A DNA stretch of 64,000 nucleotides, from positions 1 through 64,000 of the forward strand of contig NZ_JAVRHQ010000002.1 of NCBI RefSeq assembly GCF_031846485.1, in the 5' to 3' direction. A program made the translations under genes and the position numbers. The notes beneath the pieces are model-generated. The model worked only from the letters and a program-made list of their open reading frames with translations. It was not told where the DNA came from and made no database searches. Below, one piece after another: positions 18,485-27,280 of this stretch (position 1 is the first letter of the stretch; every line of letters begins with the position of its first letter). The stretch comes from Autumnicola tepida (GTDB lineage Bacteria; Bacteroidota; Bacteroidia; Flavobacteriales; Flavobacteriaceae).

Positions 18485-20533
18485 ATGAGCAATTTCATAA
18501 ATAACCTTTACAAGAACCAGGCGCTTTTTTATAAGGTTTTTTTATTCATATTATCTGCGGTTTTAATCGTTTACCTTCTTCCGAAGGGAGGAAAATTTAA
18601 ATACGATATTCCTAAAAATAAACCCTGGCAATATGAAAATTTATACGCTCCGTTTGATTTTGCCATTTTAAAGACTGATGAAGAAATTGAGGAAGAAAGA
18701 CAGGCGATAAAGAACAGCCTGATTCCTTACTATGAATATAACGAGGAGGTTGTAGAAAGGGTAAAAGCTGATGCGCTGCATGAAGTGCAAAGGACTTTTA
18801 GCGACAGTATTCTTGATTTGGCAGAGCGCCCCCTGAACAATTTTGTTGAAGAAACCATAGATAAGATTTACAGGAACGGGCTGTTGCAGGAAAGCAACAG
18901 GATGGGCCCGGAGCAATTGGTTTATCTGCGAAAAGGCAACGAAGCCTATGAAGTCACCTATAAAAAGATCCTGAAACAGGGCGATATCCGCAGCTTTTTG
19001 AGCAATGAAATAGATGAGGCTAATATTGGGTTTTTTAAGAACGAATTGCTTGAGGTATTTTTTAATTCCGTAGAACCTAATGTGGTCTACAATAATGACC
19101 TCACCCAGAAAGAACTGGAAAGCCGGCTGGACAATATCTCCTATACCCGTGGAATCATTGAGCAGGGGAGCCGGGTAATTGCCAAAGGGGAAGTTGTTGA
19201 TAATGCCAAATATAATATCCTGAGGTCCCTCAAACAGGAGTATGAATCGCAGGTTTGGAGCCAGGATAACCATAACTGGATCCTGGTGGGTTACAGCACG
19301 CTGGTAGCTTTGGCTTTGCTGATGTTACTGCTGTTTATCAGGAAGTACCGTTGGGAAATCTTCGAAAATAATGTAAAGGTTACCTTTATCTTCTTCAACA
19401 TTATCTTTATGGTAATGCTCACCACTTTAGTGGTAAAATTCAATATAGATTATGTTTACGTGGTGCCGCTTTGTATCCTGCCACTCACTTTAAAGGCATT
19501 TTTTGATGCCCGGTTAGGGCTTTTTACCCATGTACTAACCGTGTTACTGTTAGGTTTTATAGTGCCAAATAGTTACGAATACATGTTCCTGCAAATTATT
19601 GCCGGAATTGTGACCATTCTCACCGTTTCTGAACTTTACAAACGGGCCAATCTTTTTATTTCTGTAGGACAGATTACCCTGGTGTATATTATTTCCTATT
19701 TTGCTTTTACTATTATCCAGGAAGGAAGTATTGCAGATGTTAAAGGGGAAGTTTTTCTTACTTTCCTGCTGGGCGGGCTGGCAACGCTTTTTGTACAGCC
19801 GCTGATTTATATCTACGAGAAAATCTTCGGAATGGTATCAGACATGTCCCTGCTGGAACTTTCAGATACTAATTCAAGACTGTTAAAAGAACTTGCTGAA
19901 AAAGCTCCGGGCACTTTTCACCATTCCCTTAATGTAGCCAATCTTGCAGAAGCTGCTGCCAACGAGATAAGTGCCAACGCCATGTTAGTGAGAGTAGGGG
20001 CGCTGTACCATGATATTGGTAAAATGCAGAACCCTACTTATTTTACTGAAAACCAAACCACTTCGGTAAATTCTCATGATGAGTTGTCCCCGCGGGAAAG
20101 TGCCGAGATTATAATTGAGCATGTAATAAGGGGAATTGAAACGGCCAAAAAGAATAACCTGCCAGACAGGGTTATTGATTTTATACGCACTCACCATGGT
20201 ACCAGCACGGTTTATTATTTTCTTATGAAGGAAAAGGAAAACAGCAGTGAAGAGGTAGACCCAAATGATTTTCGTTATCCGGGGCCCATTCCTTTTAGTA
20301 AAGAGACGGCAATTTTAATGATGTGCGATAGTGTGGAAGCTGCCAGTAAAAGTTTGAAGGAACCAACTTCTACGCTTATAGACGAGTTTGTTGAAAAGAT
20401 TATTAATAAGCAGATGAAGGAGGGGCAGTTTTTAAACTCCAATATTACCTTTAAGGAAATCCAACTCGTAAAAAAAATTCTCAAGCGTAAGCTTAAGAAT
20501 ATTTATCATCTACGAGTTGAATATCCTGAATGA
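18485..20533 (+). CDS. 7TM-HD membrane phosphohydrolase (PgpH-like cyclic-di-AMP phosphodiesterase family)
   Basis: A 682-residue inner-membrane protein. One N-terminal helix (about 13-33) is followed by a large extracytoplasmic domain of the 7TMR-HDED type (about 40-265). A block of seven transmembrane segments covers about 267-450, and a cytoplasmic HD domain about 475-640. Metal ligands are visible in TFHHSLNVANLAE, ALYHDIGKMQNP and FIRTHHGTSTV. In Firmicutes, PgpH proteins of this architecture hydrolyse c-di-AMP; that this one does so is inferred. It is divergent from the thiolase gene and convergent, 2 bp apart, with the Gre-like gene. Confidence 0.9.
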   Translation: MSNFINNLYKNQALFYKVFLFILSAVLIVYLLPKGGKFKYDIPKNKPWQYENLYAPFDFAILKTDEEIEEERQAIKNSLIPYYEYNEEVVERVKADALHEVQRTFSDSILDLAERPLNNFVEETIDKIYRNGLLQESNRMGPEQLVYLRKGNEAYEVTYKKILKQGDIRSFLSNEIDEANIGFFKNELLEVFFNSVEPNVVYNNDLTQKELESRLDNISYTRGIIEQGSRVIAKGEVVDNAKYNILRSLKQEYESQVWSQDNHNWILVGYSTLVALALLMLLLFIRKYRWEIFENNVKVTFIFFNIIFMVMLTTLVVKFNIDYVYVVPLCILPLTLKAFFDARLGLFTHVLTVLLLGFIVPNSYEYMFLQIIAGIVTILTVSELYKRANLFISVGQITLVYIISYFAFTIIQEGSIADVKGEVFLTFLLGGLATLFVQPLIYIYEKIFGMVSDMSLLELSDTNSRLLKELAEKAPGTFHHSLNVANLAEAAANEISANAMLVRVGALYHDIGKMQNPTYFTENQTTSVNSHDELSPRESAEIIIEHVIRGIETAKKNNLPDRVIDFIRTHHGTSTVYYFLMKEKENSSEEVDPNDFRYPGPIPFSKETAILMMCDSVEAASKSLKEPTSTLIDEFVEKIINKQMKEGQFLNSNITFKEIQLVKKILKRKLKNIYHLRVEYPE

Positions 20534-20535
20534 TC

Positions 20536-20985
20536 TTAATGCAAGGCAACTATTTTAAATTCTTTTCCGTTAAAGGTGTAGCTGTCTCCGGCTTTTTTGC
20601 CTTCCAAACCTTCATACACGGGCGCATCGGTGGAAATGGCAAAAACCGAGCTTCCATCTTCCATCTGTAGTTCTCCCAATGGCACTGAAACATAGTAGAG
20701 GTTTTGTTTGGTTTCCACTACGCTCCCAAAATCCACAGTCTCACTGTAATGTTCCAAATCCAGTCGGCTAAGGGTTTCTTTCATTTCCCGTGCATTATTC
20801 AGGTGATCGGCATTTTTTTCAAAATCTCCCAAAAGTTTTCCACGGTTATCTTCGTCGTAATCAGTCTTTACATCATTGGCGTCCATGGATTCCTTTATCA
20901 TATCCATTTCTTCCTGATACTTTTCTATCTGCTCATTTACCACTTCCAGGGCTTTATAATAGATTTCTTTTTTATTGACTTTCAT
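20536..20985 (-). CDS. GreA/GreB-like transcription factor paralogue
   Basis: A 149-residue protein with the two-part Gre layout. The N-terminal half (about 1-75) is a charged antiparallel coiled coil. Its turn holds the acidic cluster DYDEDN, where Gre factors place the Asp/Glu that reach into the RNA polymerase secondary channel. The C-terminal half (about 80-149) is FKBP-like with FGSVVET, DGSSVFAIS and GKEFKIVAL. Sequence identity to canonical GreA looks low, so this may be a Gre-family factor with a different effect on polymerase rather than a transcript-cleavage factor. Confidence 0.7.
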   Translation of the reverse strand: MKVNKKEIYYKALEVVNEQIEKYQEEMDMIKESMDANDVKTDYDEDNRGKLLGDFEKNADHLNNAREMKETLSRLDLEHYSETVDFGSVVETKQNLYYVSVPLGELQMEDGSSVFAISTDAPVYEGLEGKKAGDSYTFNGKEFKIVALH

Positions 20986-21141
20986 AGTTATTTTTGTTGA
21001 TTTTCTTAAAATTAGGTATCACACATTTTCTGAAAGAACTTTTAGCAAAAGTTTAATATGCCGACAAAATTCCGTAGAAATTAAATAAGGTTTTATCCTT
21101 ATAAACTATATTTATAAGTCTATAAACTTATAACAGCTAAT

Positions 21142-21174
21142 TATTAGGATATAACCTAATATATATTATATTTG
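21142..21174 (+). promoter_or_regulatory. Palindromic operator-like site and -7 element before the SatD/DUF3307 operon
   Basis: The perfect inverted repeat TATTAGG-N6-CCTAATA (21142-21161) lies directly upstream of TATATTTG (21167-21174), an exact -7 match. The -7 element ends only 4 bp before the ATG at 21179, so the mRNA may be leaderless or nearly so. TATAAACT-type direct repeats lie just upstream, at about 21108-21130. Confidence 0.4.
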
Positions 21175-21178
21175 AGGT

Positions 21179-21844
21179 ATGATAGCCGTGATTACTGCCG
21201 ATCTCATTAATTCCTCCGGTTACAGCCAACAGCTGCTAACCCGGGTGATATCCGTCCTAAATGAGGAATTTGAAAAAATACAGGAAAAGGAAGGGGAAGA
21301 AAGGGCAAATTTCAGGATCTACAGGGGAGATAGCTTTCAGGGGGTAATTCAAAATCCTGAAAAGGCACTGCATCTAAGCTTAATTTTAAAAGCGGCAATA
21401 AATAAAATTTCCACCAGTCAAAGTTCTGGTAAGGCATTTTCGAAAGAAGCAGATTCAAAAATAGCAATAGGAATAGGGGAGTATGATTTTCTACGGGACT
21501 CTGTTGCGGAATCCAATGGGCAGGCATTTCAGTTTTCAGGACGTACTTTGGATGAGATGAAAAAATCCACAAGAACCATCATGCTAAAAACCCCAGATGA
21601 GAACATTAATGGAGAGTTTGACAGTAGTTTATTGCTCCTGGACACTTTTATTGAAAAATGGAGCACCGCTTCCGCAGAAGTGGTTTTCTATCTCCTGCAT
21701 GGTTATAAAGAACAGGAAATAGCCGATAAGCTGGAAATCAGTCAATCTGCCGTAAACCAGAGAAAAAAAGCTGCCGGCTGGGACGCCATTTCTTCCCTGC
21801 TAAAAAGATATGAAAAAGTAATCTCAGAAAAATTCAATGTATGA
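21179..21844 (+). CDS. SatD-family protein with C-terminal helix-turn-helix
   Basis: A 221-residue protein. The N-terminal domain (about 1-150) begins MIAVITADLINSS and has the RIYRGDSFQGV motif of the SatD family, named from the streptococcal acid-tolerance locus satCDE, where the molecular role is not established. The last 60 residues contain a sigma-region-4 or LuxR-like helix-turn-helix: LLHGYKEQEIADKLEISQSAVNQRKK. A DNA-binding function is therefore plausible, and the palindrome before the gene may be its own operator. The stop codon overlaps the start of the next gene by 4 bp. Confidence 0.75.
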   Translation: MIAVITADLINSSGYSQQLLTRVISVLNEEFEKIQEKEGEERANFRIYRGDSFQGVIQNPEKALHLSLILKAAINKISTSQSSGKAFSKEADSKIAIGIGEYDFLRDSVAESNGQAFQFSGRTLDEMKKSTRTIMLKTPDENINGEFDSSLLLLDTFIEKWSTASAEVVFYLLHGYKEQEIADKLEISQSAVNQRKKAAGWDAISSLLKRYEKVISEKFNV

Positions 21845-22569
21845 TGCCTTTGCTCGTTTTACTTCAACTCTTGCTGGCACATATCCTCACCGATTTTGTT
21901 TTTCAGCCAACCAAATGGGTACTGCATAAACGAAAATTTAAAGCGGCTTCCGGTTATCTCTATTTGCATTCCTTAATTGCTGGTATTCTAACATATATCC
22001 TGTTGCAGAATTGGAAGTTATGGTATATAGCTTTATTCATTTCTTTAACCCATTTTTTTATAGATTTCTGGAAATTGATTCATAAAAAAGATAATCTTCG
22101 AGTATTCCTTTTAGATCAATTCTTCCATCTTCTAATTATTTTGGCAGCATGGGTTTATTTAACCTATGGATTTGGGGAGATTATTCCATTTATAGGAAAT
22201 TTCTTTTCTTCCACTGCCGTACTGGCTATAATCACAGGATACCTGCTGGTTATTTTTCCTGTAGGTTTCATTATAGGAAAAGCCACCCAACGCTGGCATA
22301 ATGAACTTCTTGAAGATGGGAAAAGTGTAAGCCTGGAAGCGGCAGGGCGCTATATTGGAATTTTTGAAAGGATCCTGGTGCTTACTTTTATCCTGACCGG
22401 GAATTTTTCAGCAATAGGGTTTTTAATCGCCGCAAAGTCTATCCTGCGCTTCAGCGATAAATCTGAAGCCGGCGCTAGAAAACAAACGGAATACGTACTT
22501 ATAGGAACCCTTATGAGTTTCGCTATAACTATTGTTTTGGGCCTGTTAATATACCATATCTCTTTCTAA
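21841..22569 (+). CDS. DUF3307 membrane protein
   Basis: A 242-residue integral membrane protein with about six hydrophobic segments (roughly 5-20, 40-55, 60-75, 90-105, 120-150 and 215-240). The N-terminal LLLAHILTDFVFQ and the THFFIDFWKL segment are the conserved DUF3307 histidine/aspartate motifs. Function is unknown. It overlaps the SatD gene by ATGA, so the two are translationally coupled; the pair recurs in Bacteroidota and suggests a regulator or sensor with a membrane partner. Its 3' end overlaps the convergent gene by 24 bp. Confidence 0.8.
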   Translation: MMPLLVLLQLLLAHILTDFVFQPTKWVLHKRKFKAASGYLYLHSLIAGILTYILLQNWKLWYIALFISLTHFFIDFWKLIHKKDNLRVFLLDQFFHLLIILAAWVYLTYGFGEIIPFIGNFFSSTAVLAIITGYLLVIFPVGFIIGKATQRWHNELLEDGKSVSLEAAGRYIGIFERILVLTFILTGNFSAIGFLIAAKSILRFSDKSEAGARKQTEYVLIGTLMSFAITIVLGLLIYHISF

Positions 22570-22953
22570 AAGCTGGATATTATCCTGCAACCGCTCTTTC
22601 ACAATATTCATCATCCGCTTATTCAGAGCAGAAGAATTTTTAATATAATCGGCATATTCCGAAAGTGTAAACTGCCCTATAATAATTCCTTTAAGGGAAT
22701 TTCTGAATTTAATATCCTTCTGGATGGCATTCTCAATATATTTAAGACGTTTTTCCAGGCTTATCTCGTAAAAAGCATTCTTGTGTTTAGAGACATAATT
22801 ACGGAAAACAGCAAGAAGCAATTCATTCTGAAGTTTGGCGACAGGTCTCAAAGTACGGTTTTGAAATTGCTCATCCAGGCTCATGCTCTCCGAAACTTTT
22901 GCTGAAGGAATTTCGGGTCTCAATTCGGTTAAATGAAGATCGCGTGCATTCAT
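22546..22953 (-). CDS. Conserved hypothetical protein
   Basis: A 135-residue, mostly helical, cytoplasmic protein that I do not recognise. The N-terminal 45 residues are polar and probably extended (ELRPEIPSAKVSES). The rest is basic and helical, with segments such as LQNELLLAVFRNYVSKHK and ALNKRMMNIVKERL. There is no signal peptide or membrane helix. The 24-bp tail-to-tail overlap with the DUF3307 gene is unusual but small. Codon use looks like its neighbours, so it is probably a real gene. Confidence 0.6.
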   Translation of the reverse strand: MNARDLHLTELRPEIPSAKVSESMSLDEQFQNRTLRPVAKLQNELLLAVFRNYVSKHKNAFYEISLEKRLKYIENAIQKDIKFRNSLKGIIIGQFTLSEYADYIKNSSALNKRMMNIVKERLQDNIQLLERDMVY

Positions 22954-23038
22954 GGCGGGTAAAGTTTCTTAAATTTAAGCATTCCGCAGCATAAAAATCT
23001 TTTTCTCTGCCTTACTTGTAAACTACTTATAAACAAAA

Positions 23039-23074
23039 GCGGGAGCAAGTTAAAATCCTCTTAATCGCTCCCGC
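23039..23074. repeat. GC-rich inverted repeat between divergent genes
   Basis: The perfect 8-bp arms GCGGGAGC (23039-23046) and GCTCCCGC (23067-23074) flank a 20-bp AT-rich spacer. It lies between the start of the hypothetical gene at 22953 and the aldehyde dehydrogenase gene. Without a T-run it is more likely an operator or mRNA hairpin than a terminator. Confidence 0.45.
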
Positions 23075-23127
23075 ATGTCCTGCACTTCTTTTATATTTAG
23101 AAGAAACGAAATAAAAGAAGAAGAAAA

Positions 23128-24486
23128 ATGATTATTTCAAAGAATCCATACAACGGCGAAGAAATTGAGAAATTTGAGGAATATACTAAAGAACAAATAG
23201 ATAAAGCCCTGGATACGGCGAATTCAACCTTTAAAACCTGGAGTAAAACCCCTTTTGAGGAGCGGTCTAAACTAATGAAAGCTGCTGCGGAAGAGCTTAA
23301 AGACAATAAGGAGGAATACGCCAGGGACATTAGCCTGGAAATGGGAAAACCAATTAAACAATCTATTGCAGAAATAGAAAAGTGCGCATGGGTATGTGAG
23401 TATTATGCTGAAAATGCTGAAAAGCATCTTGCCGATGAGCAGATCGAGACCGAAGCGGCTAACAGTTATGTAAGTTATGAACCCTTAGGGGTTGTGCTAG
23501 CAGTGATGCCGTGGAATTTTCCATTCTGGCAGGTTTTTAGGTTCGCTGCCCCTGCTCTAATGGCTGGCAATATTGGAGTGCTGAAGCATGCCAGTAATGT
23601 GATGAGATCTGCAAATAATATCCAGAAAGTTTTTGAAAGGGCAGGATTTCCCAAGGGCTGCTTCCAAAATCTGGTAATTGGCAGTAAAAAAGTGGAAGAT
23701 ATTATTAAAGATAAAAGGGTGAAAGCGGTAACACTCACCGGTAGTAAACCTGCGGGAAGCGCCGTAGCTGCGGTTGCCGGAAAAAAAATTAAGAAGTCCG
23801 TGCTGGAACTTGGGGGCAGTAATGCCCTAGTAGTGTTCGAAGATGCCAATCTTGAAGAGGCTGTTAAAACCTGTGTACAGGCGCGTTACCAGAATACCGG
23901 GCAAAGTTGTATTGCCGGAAAACGATTACTACTTCATAAAAATATAAAGGATAATTTTTTGAAGCAGTTTATTGAAGAGGTAAAATCGCTCAAAAGCGGA
24001 GATCCTCTGGATGAAGAAACCTACATTGGAGTTCTGGCCAGGGAAGACCTCGCTGAAGACCTGGAAGACCAGGTTAAAAGATCTGTAGAACAGGGTGCAG
24101 AAATCCTGTTAGGAGGAAAGAGAGACAAGGCTTACTACGAGCCTACTGTAGTGGACAATGTAACCAAAGATATGCCCGTTTTTAAAGAGGAAACCTTTGG
24201 CCCTGCAATTTCGGTAACCACTTTTGAAGATGAAAAGGAAGCGGTGGAACTGGTAAACAGTTCTTCTTTTGGCCTGGGAGTTTCCATTTTTACAGAGAAT
24301 TTTGATTTCGCAAAAAAACTTGTGCCTCAGTTTGATGATGGTGCTGTTTTTATCAATGAACTGGTTAAAAGTGACCCACGTCTTCCTTTTGGAGGTACCA
24401 AAGAATCTGGTTATGGCAGGGAACTTTCGGAGCACGGAATAAGGGAGTTTGTAAACAGAAAAACCGTATATTTCAATAAATATTAA
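23128..24486 (+). CDS. NAD(P)-dependent aldehyde dehydrogenase (succinate-semialdehyde dehydrogenase type)
   Basis: Oxidises an aldehyde, probably succinate semialdehyde, to the acid. The 452 residues show MPWNFPFWQ (oxyanion Asn), the Rossmann segment TLTGSKPAGSAV, the catalytic glutamate in LELGGSNALVV and the nucleophile in NTGQSCIAGKRL. The end PFGGTKESGYGRELSEHGI is typical of the GabD/Sad group. The short length matches the Sad (YneI) type more than long GabD. It heads a probable operon with the DUF72 gene 10 bp downstream and the Nudix gene 2 bp after that. Confidence 0.93.
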   Translation: MIISKNPYNGEEIEKFEEYTKEQIDKALDTANSTFKTWSKTPFEERSKLMKAAAEELKDNKEEYARDISLEMGKPIKQSIAEIEKCAWVCEYYAENAEKHLADEQIETEAANSYVSYEPLGVVLAVMPWNFPFWQVFRFAAPALMAGNIGVLKHASNVMRSANNIQKVFERAGFPKGCFQNLVIGSKKVEDIIKDKRVKAVTLTGSKPAGSAVAAVAGKKIKKSVLELGGSNALVVFEDANLEEAVKTCVQARYQNTGQSCIAGKRLLLHKNIKDNFLKQFIEEVKSLKSGDPLDEETYIGVLAREDLAEDLEDQVKRSVEQGAEILLGGKRDKAYYEPTVVDNVTKDMPVFKEETFGPAISVTTFEDEKEAVELVNSSSFGLGVSIFTENFDFAKKLVPQFDDGAVFINELVKSDPRLPFGGTKESGYGRELSEHGIREFVNRKTVYFNKY

Positions 24487-24496
24487 AAGGTTTTAA

Positions 24497-25366
24497 ATGA
24501 AATTCGGAAAAGTTGACAATCCGGAGATTATAAATTTCTCCCTTCCGGCCACTCATCAACAAACAAAAGAAGTTCTTTCAAATTATGAACCTGAAGATTT
24601 TAAAGATGTCAGGATTGGCTGTGCCAAGTGGAACAGGACAGATTTGAAGAATTTTTATCCCCGCGGCACTAAAGATGAGCTTGGTTACTATAGCACACGA
24701 TTTAATTCCATCGAATTAAACGCTTCCTTTTACCGCATGTTTCCTGAAGCTCAATTTGAAAAATGGGCAGATAAGGCAGCAGGGGATTTCAAATTTTTCC
24801 CGAAAGTCCCCCGGCTCATCAGTCATCTTAAAAGGCTAAATGACTGTGAGACTTTGGTAGACGATTTTGTAACCAATATGTTACCGCTCAAAGACAAACT
24901 GGGTATGGTTTTTCTTCAGATGCCAGATAATTTTCAGCCAAAATTTATCGAAAGGCTGGAGCCTTTTTTTAAACACTGGCCAAAAGAAATTCCCCTGGCG
25001 GCGGAACTACGGCATACTGACTGGTATAATGATCCTTTGGTAGCCAGTGAATTAAATGACATCCTGAAAAAGCACAATATAACCAGTATTATTACAGATA
25101 GTGCAGGAAGAAGGGATTTGTTGCACATGCGGCTCACTACAGATACTGCTTTTATTCGCTACAATGGGGCCAACCACAAAAGTGACTATACCAGGCTTGA
25201 TGACTGGCTGGAGAAAATAGAGGAGTGGTATAAAATGGGGTTAAAGAATGTCTATTTCTTCGTGCACCAAAATCTTGAAGAAGCCTCTCCTTTATTATCT
25301 GCATATTTCATTGAAAAGTTCAATGACAGGTTTAAAACTGATATTAAAATACCAAAAACTTTATAG
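24497..25366 (+). CDS. DUF72 domain protein
   Basis: A 289-residue TIM-barrel protein of the DUF72 (YecE) family; function is unknown despite known structures. Conserved parts include RIGCAKWNRTDLKNFYP near residue 36, the FNSIELNASFYR strand-helix near 73, FFPKVPRLISH, and the C-terminal NVYFFVHQNLEEASP. It starts 10 bp after the aldehyde dehydrogenase stop and ends 2 bp before the Nudix start, so all three are almost certainly in one transcript. Confidence 0.88.
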   Translation: MKFGKVDNPEIINFSLPATHQQTKEVLSNYEPEDFKDVRIGCAKWNRTDLKNFYPRGTKDELGYYSTRFNSIELNASFYRMFPEAQFEKWADKAAGDFKFFPKVPRLISHLKRLNDCETLVDDFVTNMLPLKDKLGMVFLQMPDNFQPKFIERLEPFFKHWPKEIPLAAELRHTDWYNDPLVASELNDILKKHNITSIITDSAGRRDLLHMRLTTDTAFIRYNGANHKSDYTRLDDWLEKIEEWYKMGLKNVYFFVHQNLEEASPLLSAYFIEKFNDRFKTDIKIPKTL

Positions 25367-25368
25367 AA

Positions 25369-25782
25369 ATGGGAAAGCAGGATATAACAATAACAGTAGA
25401 TAGCGTTGTTTTGTGTAACGTAAATAATCTTTTTAAGGTGTTGCTTGTAAAGAGAAAAAATGATCCTTTTAAGGAACAATGGGCACTACCCGGTGGTTTT
25501 ATGGAAGATGGGGAGGAGCTGGAGGATGCAGCTAAAAGAGAGTTGAAAGAAGAAACAGGAGTTGATGTGAAATCTATGGAGCAAATAAAGGCTTTTGGTA
25601 AACCCGGAAGGGATCCTCGTGGAAGAATGATTTCTATTGCCTTTTTGAGCCGGATTTTTTGCGAAGAAGATTTAAAAGCAGGTGATGATGCCGGAGAGGC
25701 AAAATGGTTTGAATTGGATAAACTTCCTGAACTGGCTTTTGACCATGACGAAATTATTAAAGCTGCGCGCAGGCTTCTTTGA
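25369..25782 (+). CDS. Nudix hydrolase
   Basis: A 137-residue pyrophosphohydrolase. The Nudix box G-x5-E-x7-R-E-x2-E-E-x-G-V is complete, running from GGFMEDGEELEDA to REL, then KEETGV (about residues 43-66). The N-terminal strand ITVDSVVLC and the ADP-ribose-pyrophosphatase-like WALPGGFM context suggest a nucleoside-diphosphate derivative as substrate; which one cannot be told. Third gene of the aldehyde dehydrogenase/DUF72 transcript. Confidence 0.92.
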   Translation: MGKQDITITVDSVVLCNVNNLFKVLLVKRKNDPFKEQWALPGGFMEDGEELEDAAKRELKEETGVDVKSMEQIKAFGKPGRDPRGRMISIAFLSRIFCEEDLKAGDDAGEAKWFELDKLPELAFDHDEIIKAARRLL

Positions 25783-25888
25783 TAAATTTTCTGAATATTA
25801 ACCAGGAGATTTATCATGTCTGCCGGCTAATTTTTTCCAGCACAGATTCTTTCATATTTTATTTTAAATTATAATCATTTTTAAAATT

Positions 25889-26278
25889 ATGAGATTCCAT
25901 ACCAGAAAATGGGTAAAACCCGGAGACTTAAATCCCAACAGGACTTTATTTGGTGGAAAACTTTTAGAATGGATTGATGAAGAGTGTGCTCTTTACAGTA
26001 TTATTCAGCTGGAAAATCCTAAGACTGTCACTAAATTTATGAGCGAAATCGATTTTCGCAGTTCTGCCAGGGAAGGGGATATTGTGGAAATTGGGATTGA
26101 AGTTGTAAAATTTGGTACGGCTTCTCTAACGCTGAAGTGTGAAGTACGCAATAAAATGACCCGGGAAACAATAATTACTATAGATAAAATCGTGATGGTT
26201 TCCCTGGATGAAAATGGACGTTCAAAACCGCATGGTAAAACGCAGGTAGAATTCGTTAAGGACAGGCTGGCAAACTAA
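25889..26278 (+). CDS. Hotdog-fold acyl-CoA thioesterase
   Basis: Hydrolyses acyl-CoA to free acid and CoA. At 129 residues it is a single hotdog domain of the YciA/BFIT-like group. The N-terminal LNPNRTLFGGKLLEWIDEECA carries the conserved Asn, Gly-Gly and Asp; the MSEIDFRSSAREGDIVEIG strand follows. The end EFVKDRL is common in the group. It lies 106 bp after the Nudix gene and may have its own promoter. Convergent with the MscS gene, overlapping by 4 bp. Confidence 0.87.
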   Translation: MRFHTRKWVKPGDLNPNRTLFGGKLLEWIDEECALYSIIQLENPKTVTKFMSEIDFRSSAREGDIVEIGIEVVKFGTASLTLKCEVRNKMTRETIITIDKIVMVSLDENGRSKPHGKTQVEFVKDRLAN

Positions 26279-27204
26279 GGATTCTGCCCGGGCTGCTCTT
26301 TCGGCTTTTCTGCGAGACGTACAGGAAATTCTTTTTCTCCACCGTATAATTTGATTTCCTGAATATCGGCGGGCATATAGAAACCATCTTCTTCCAGGGC
26401 TTCCTTTACAGCCCGCACCACGTTCCCTTTGGTAATTAAAGCCATTCTCCTGAAATCTTTTGTATCCACCCAAAAAAATACTTTTAGGTTAACGGTACTT
26501 GTAGCCAGCTCGTCTTCAATCACAAAATTTTCATGTTCGGCATCTTCAATAACGTTAGGCTCTTTCCTCAGCGCTTCCATAACAGTTTGCTTGGCGCCAT
26601 CGATGTTATCTTCATAAGCAATCCCAATTACAAAGCTCCATCTAAAGAACCCGTCTTCAGTAAAATTGGTAACAGGTTTTGTGAGCACATCACTATTGGG
26701 AATATAAACATCCTTACCGTCAAAGGTTTTCAATTTAGTATAGCGGAATTCCAGGGCTTTTACCTTGCCGAAATTTTCACCAATTTCAACCGTATCTTCT
26801 ATATCAAAAGGACGGTTGAAAGCTAAGATTATTCCTGAAATAAAATTTTCCCCAATATCTTTGAATGCAAAACCCAGTATAAGAGCACTTGCACCCGCTG
26901 CAGTAAGCACTCCGGTTGCGATCCCGCCTAAACCTGCCGCACGTAATGCCAGCATAATTGCCGTTACCACAAACATAAAGCGGATTGTCTTTCCTAAAAA
27001 CCGGCTCATAAGAGGATCGTGAGTACGGGCAGAAATGCGTTTAGTCGCAAACCTTCCTATCCAGCCTCCAATTAGAACTCCCAGGATAATAATAAGTATC
27101 CCGAGGCCAATGCCGGGTAATTGTTCAATAAAATTGTGGTAAAACCTTGAAAAGGCATCTTCCAGTGTGGTGGAATTGTAAGCATTTGCCTGTTGCATCA
27201 GCAA
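26275..27204 (-). CDS. Small-conductance mechanosensitive channel (MscS family)
   Basis: An inner-membrane channel that opens under hypo-osmotic stress. The 309 residues have three hydrophobic segments (about 30-50, 70-90 and 93-125). The pore-lining helix is the Gly/Ala-rich LTAAGASALILGFAFKDIGENF. The cytoplasmic beta domain follows (NRPFDIEDTVEIGENFGKV, YIPNSDVLTKPVTNF), then the alpha/beta domain to about residue 285. The Lys/Pro-rich tail ends EQPGQNP. It is one of two MscS-type genes within 3.5 kb. Confidence 0.92.
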   Translation of the reverse strand: MLMQQANAYNSTTLEDAFSRFYHNFIEQLPGIGLGILIIILGVLIGGWIGRFATKRISARTHDPLMSRFLGKTIRFMFVVTAIMLALRAAGLGGIATGVLTAAGASALILGFAFKDIGENFISGIILAFNRPFDIEDTVEIGENFGKVKALEFRYTKLKTFDGKDVYIPNSDVLTKPVTNFTEDGFFRWSFVIGIAYEDNIDGAKQTVMEALRKEPNVIEDAEHENFVIEDELATSTVNLKVFFWVDTKDFRRMALITKGNVVRAVKEALEEDGFYMPADIQEIKLYGGEKEFPVRLAEKPKEQPGQNP

Positions 27205-27280
27205 AAATTTTCTCTAAAATACCAATTAAGCATCTGAAAAACGAAGATTTTGATCAAATTAGTCAATTTGTGGCTTGTAA

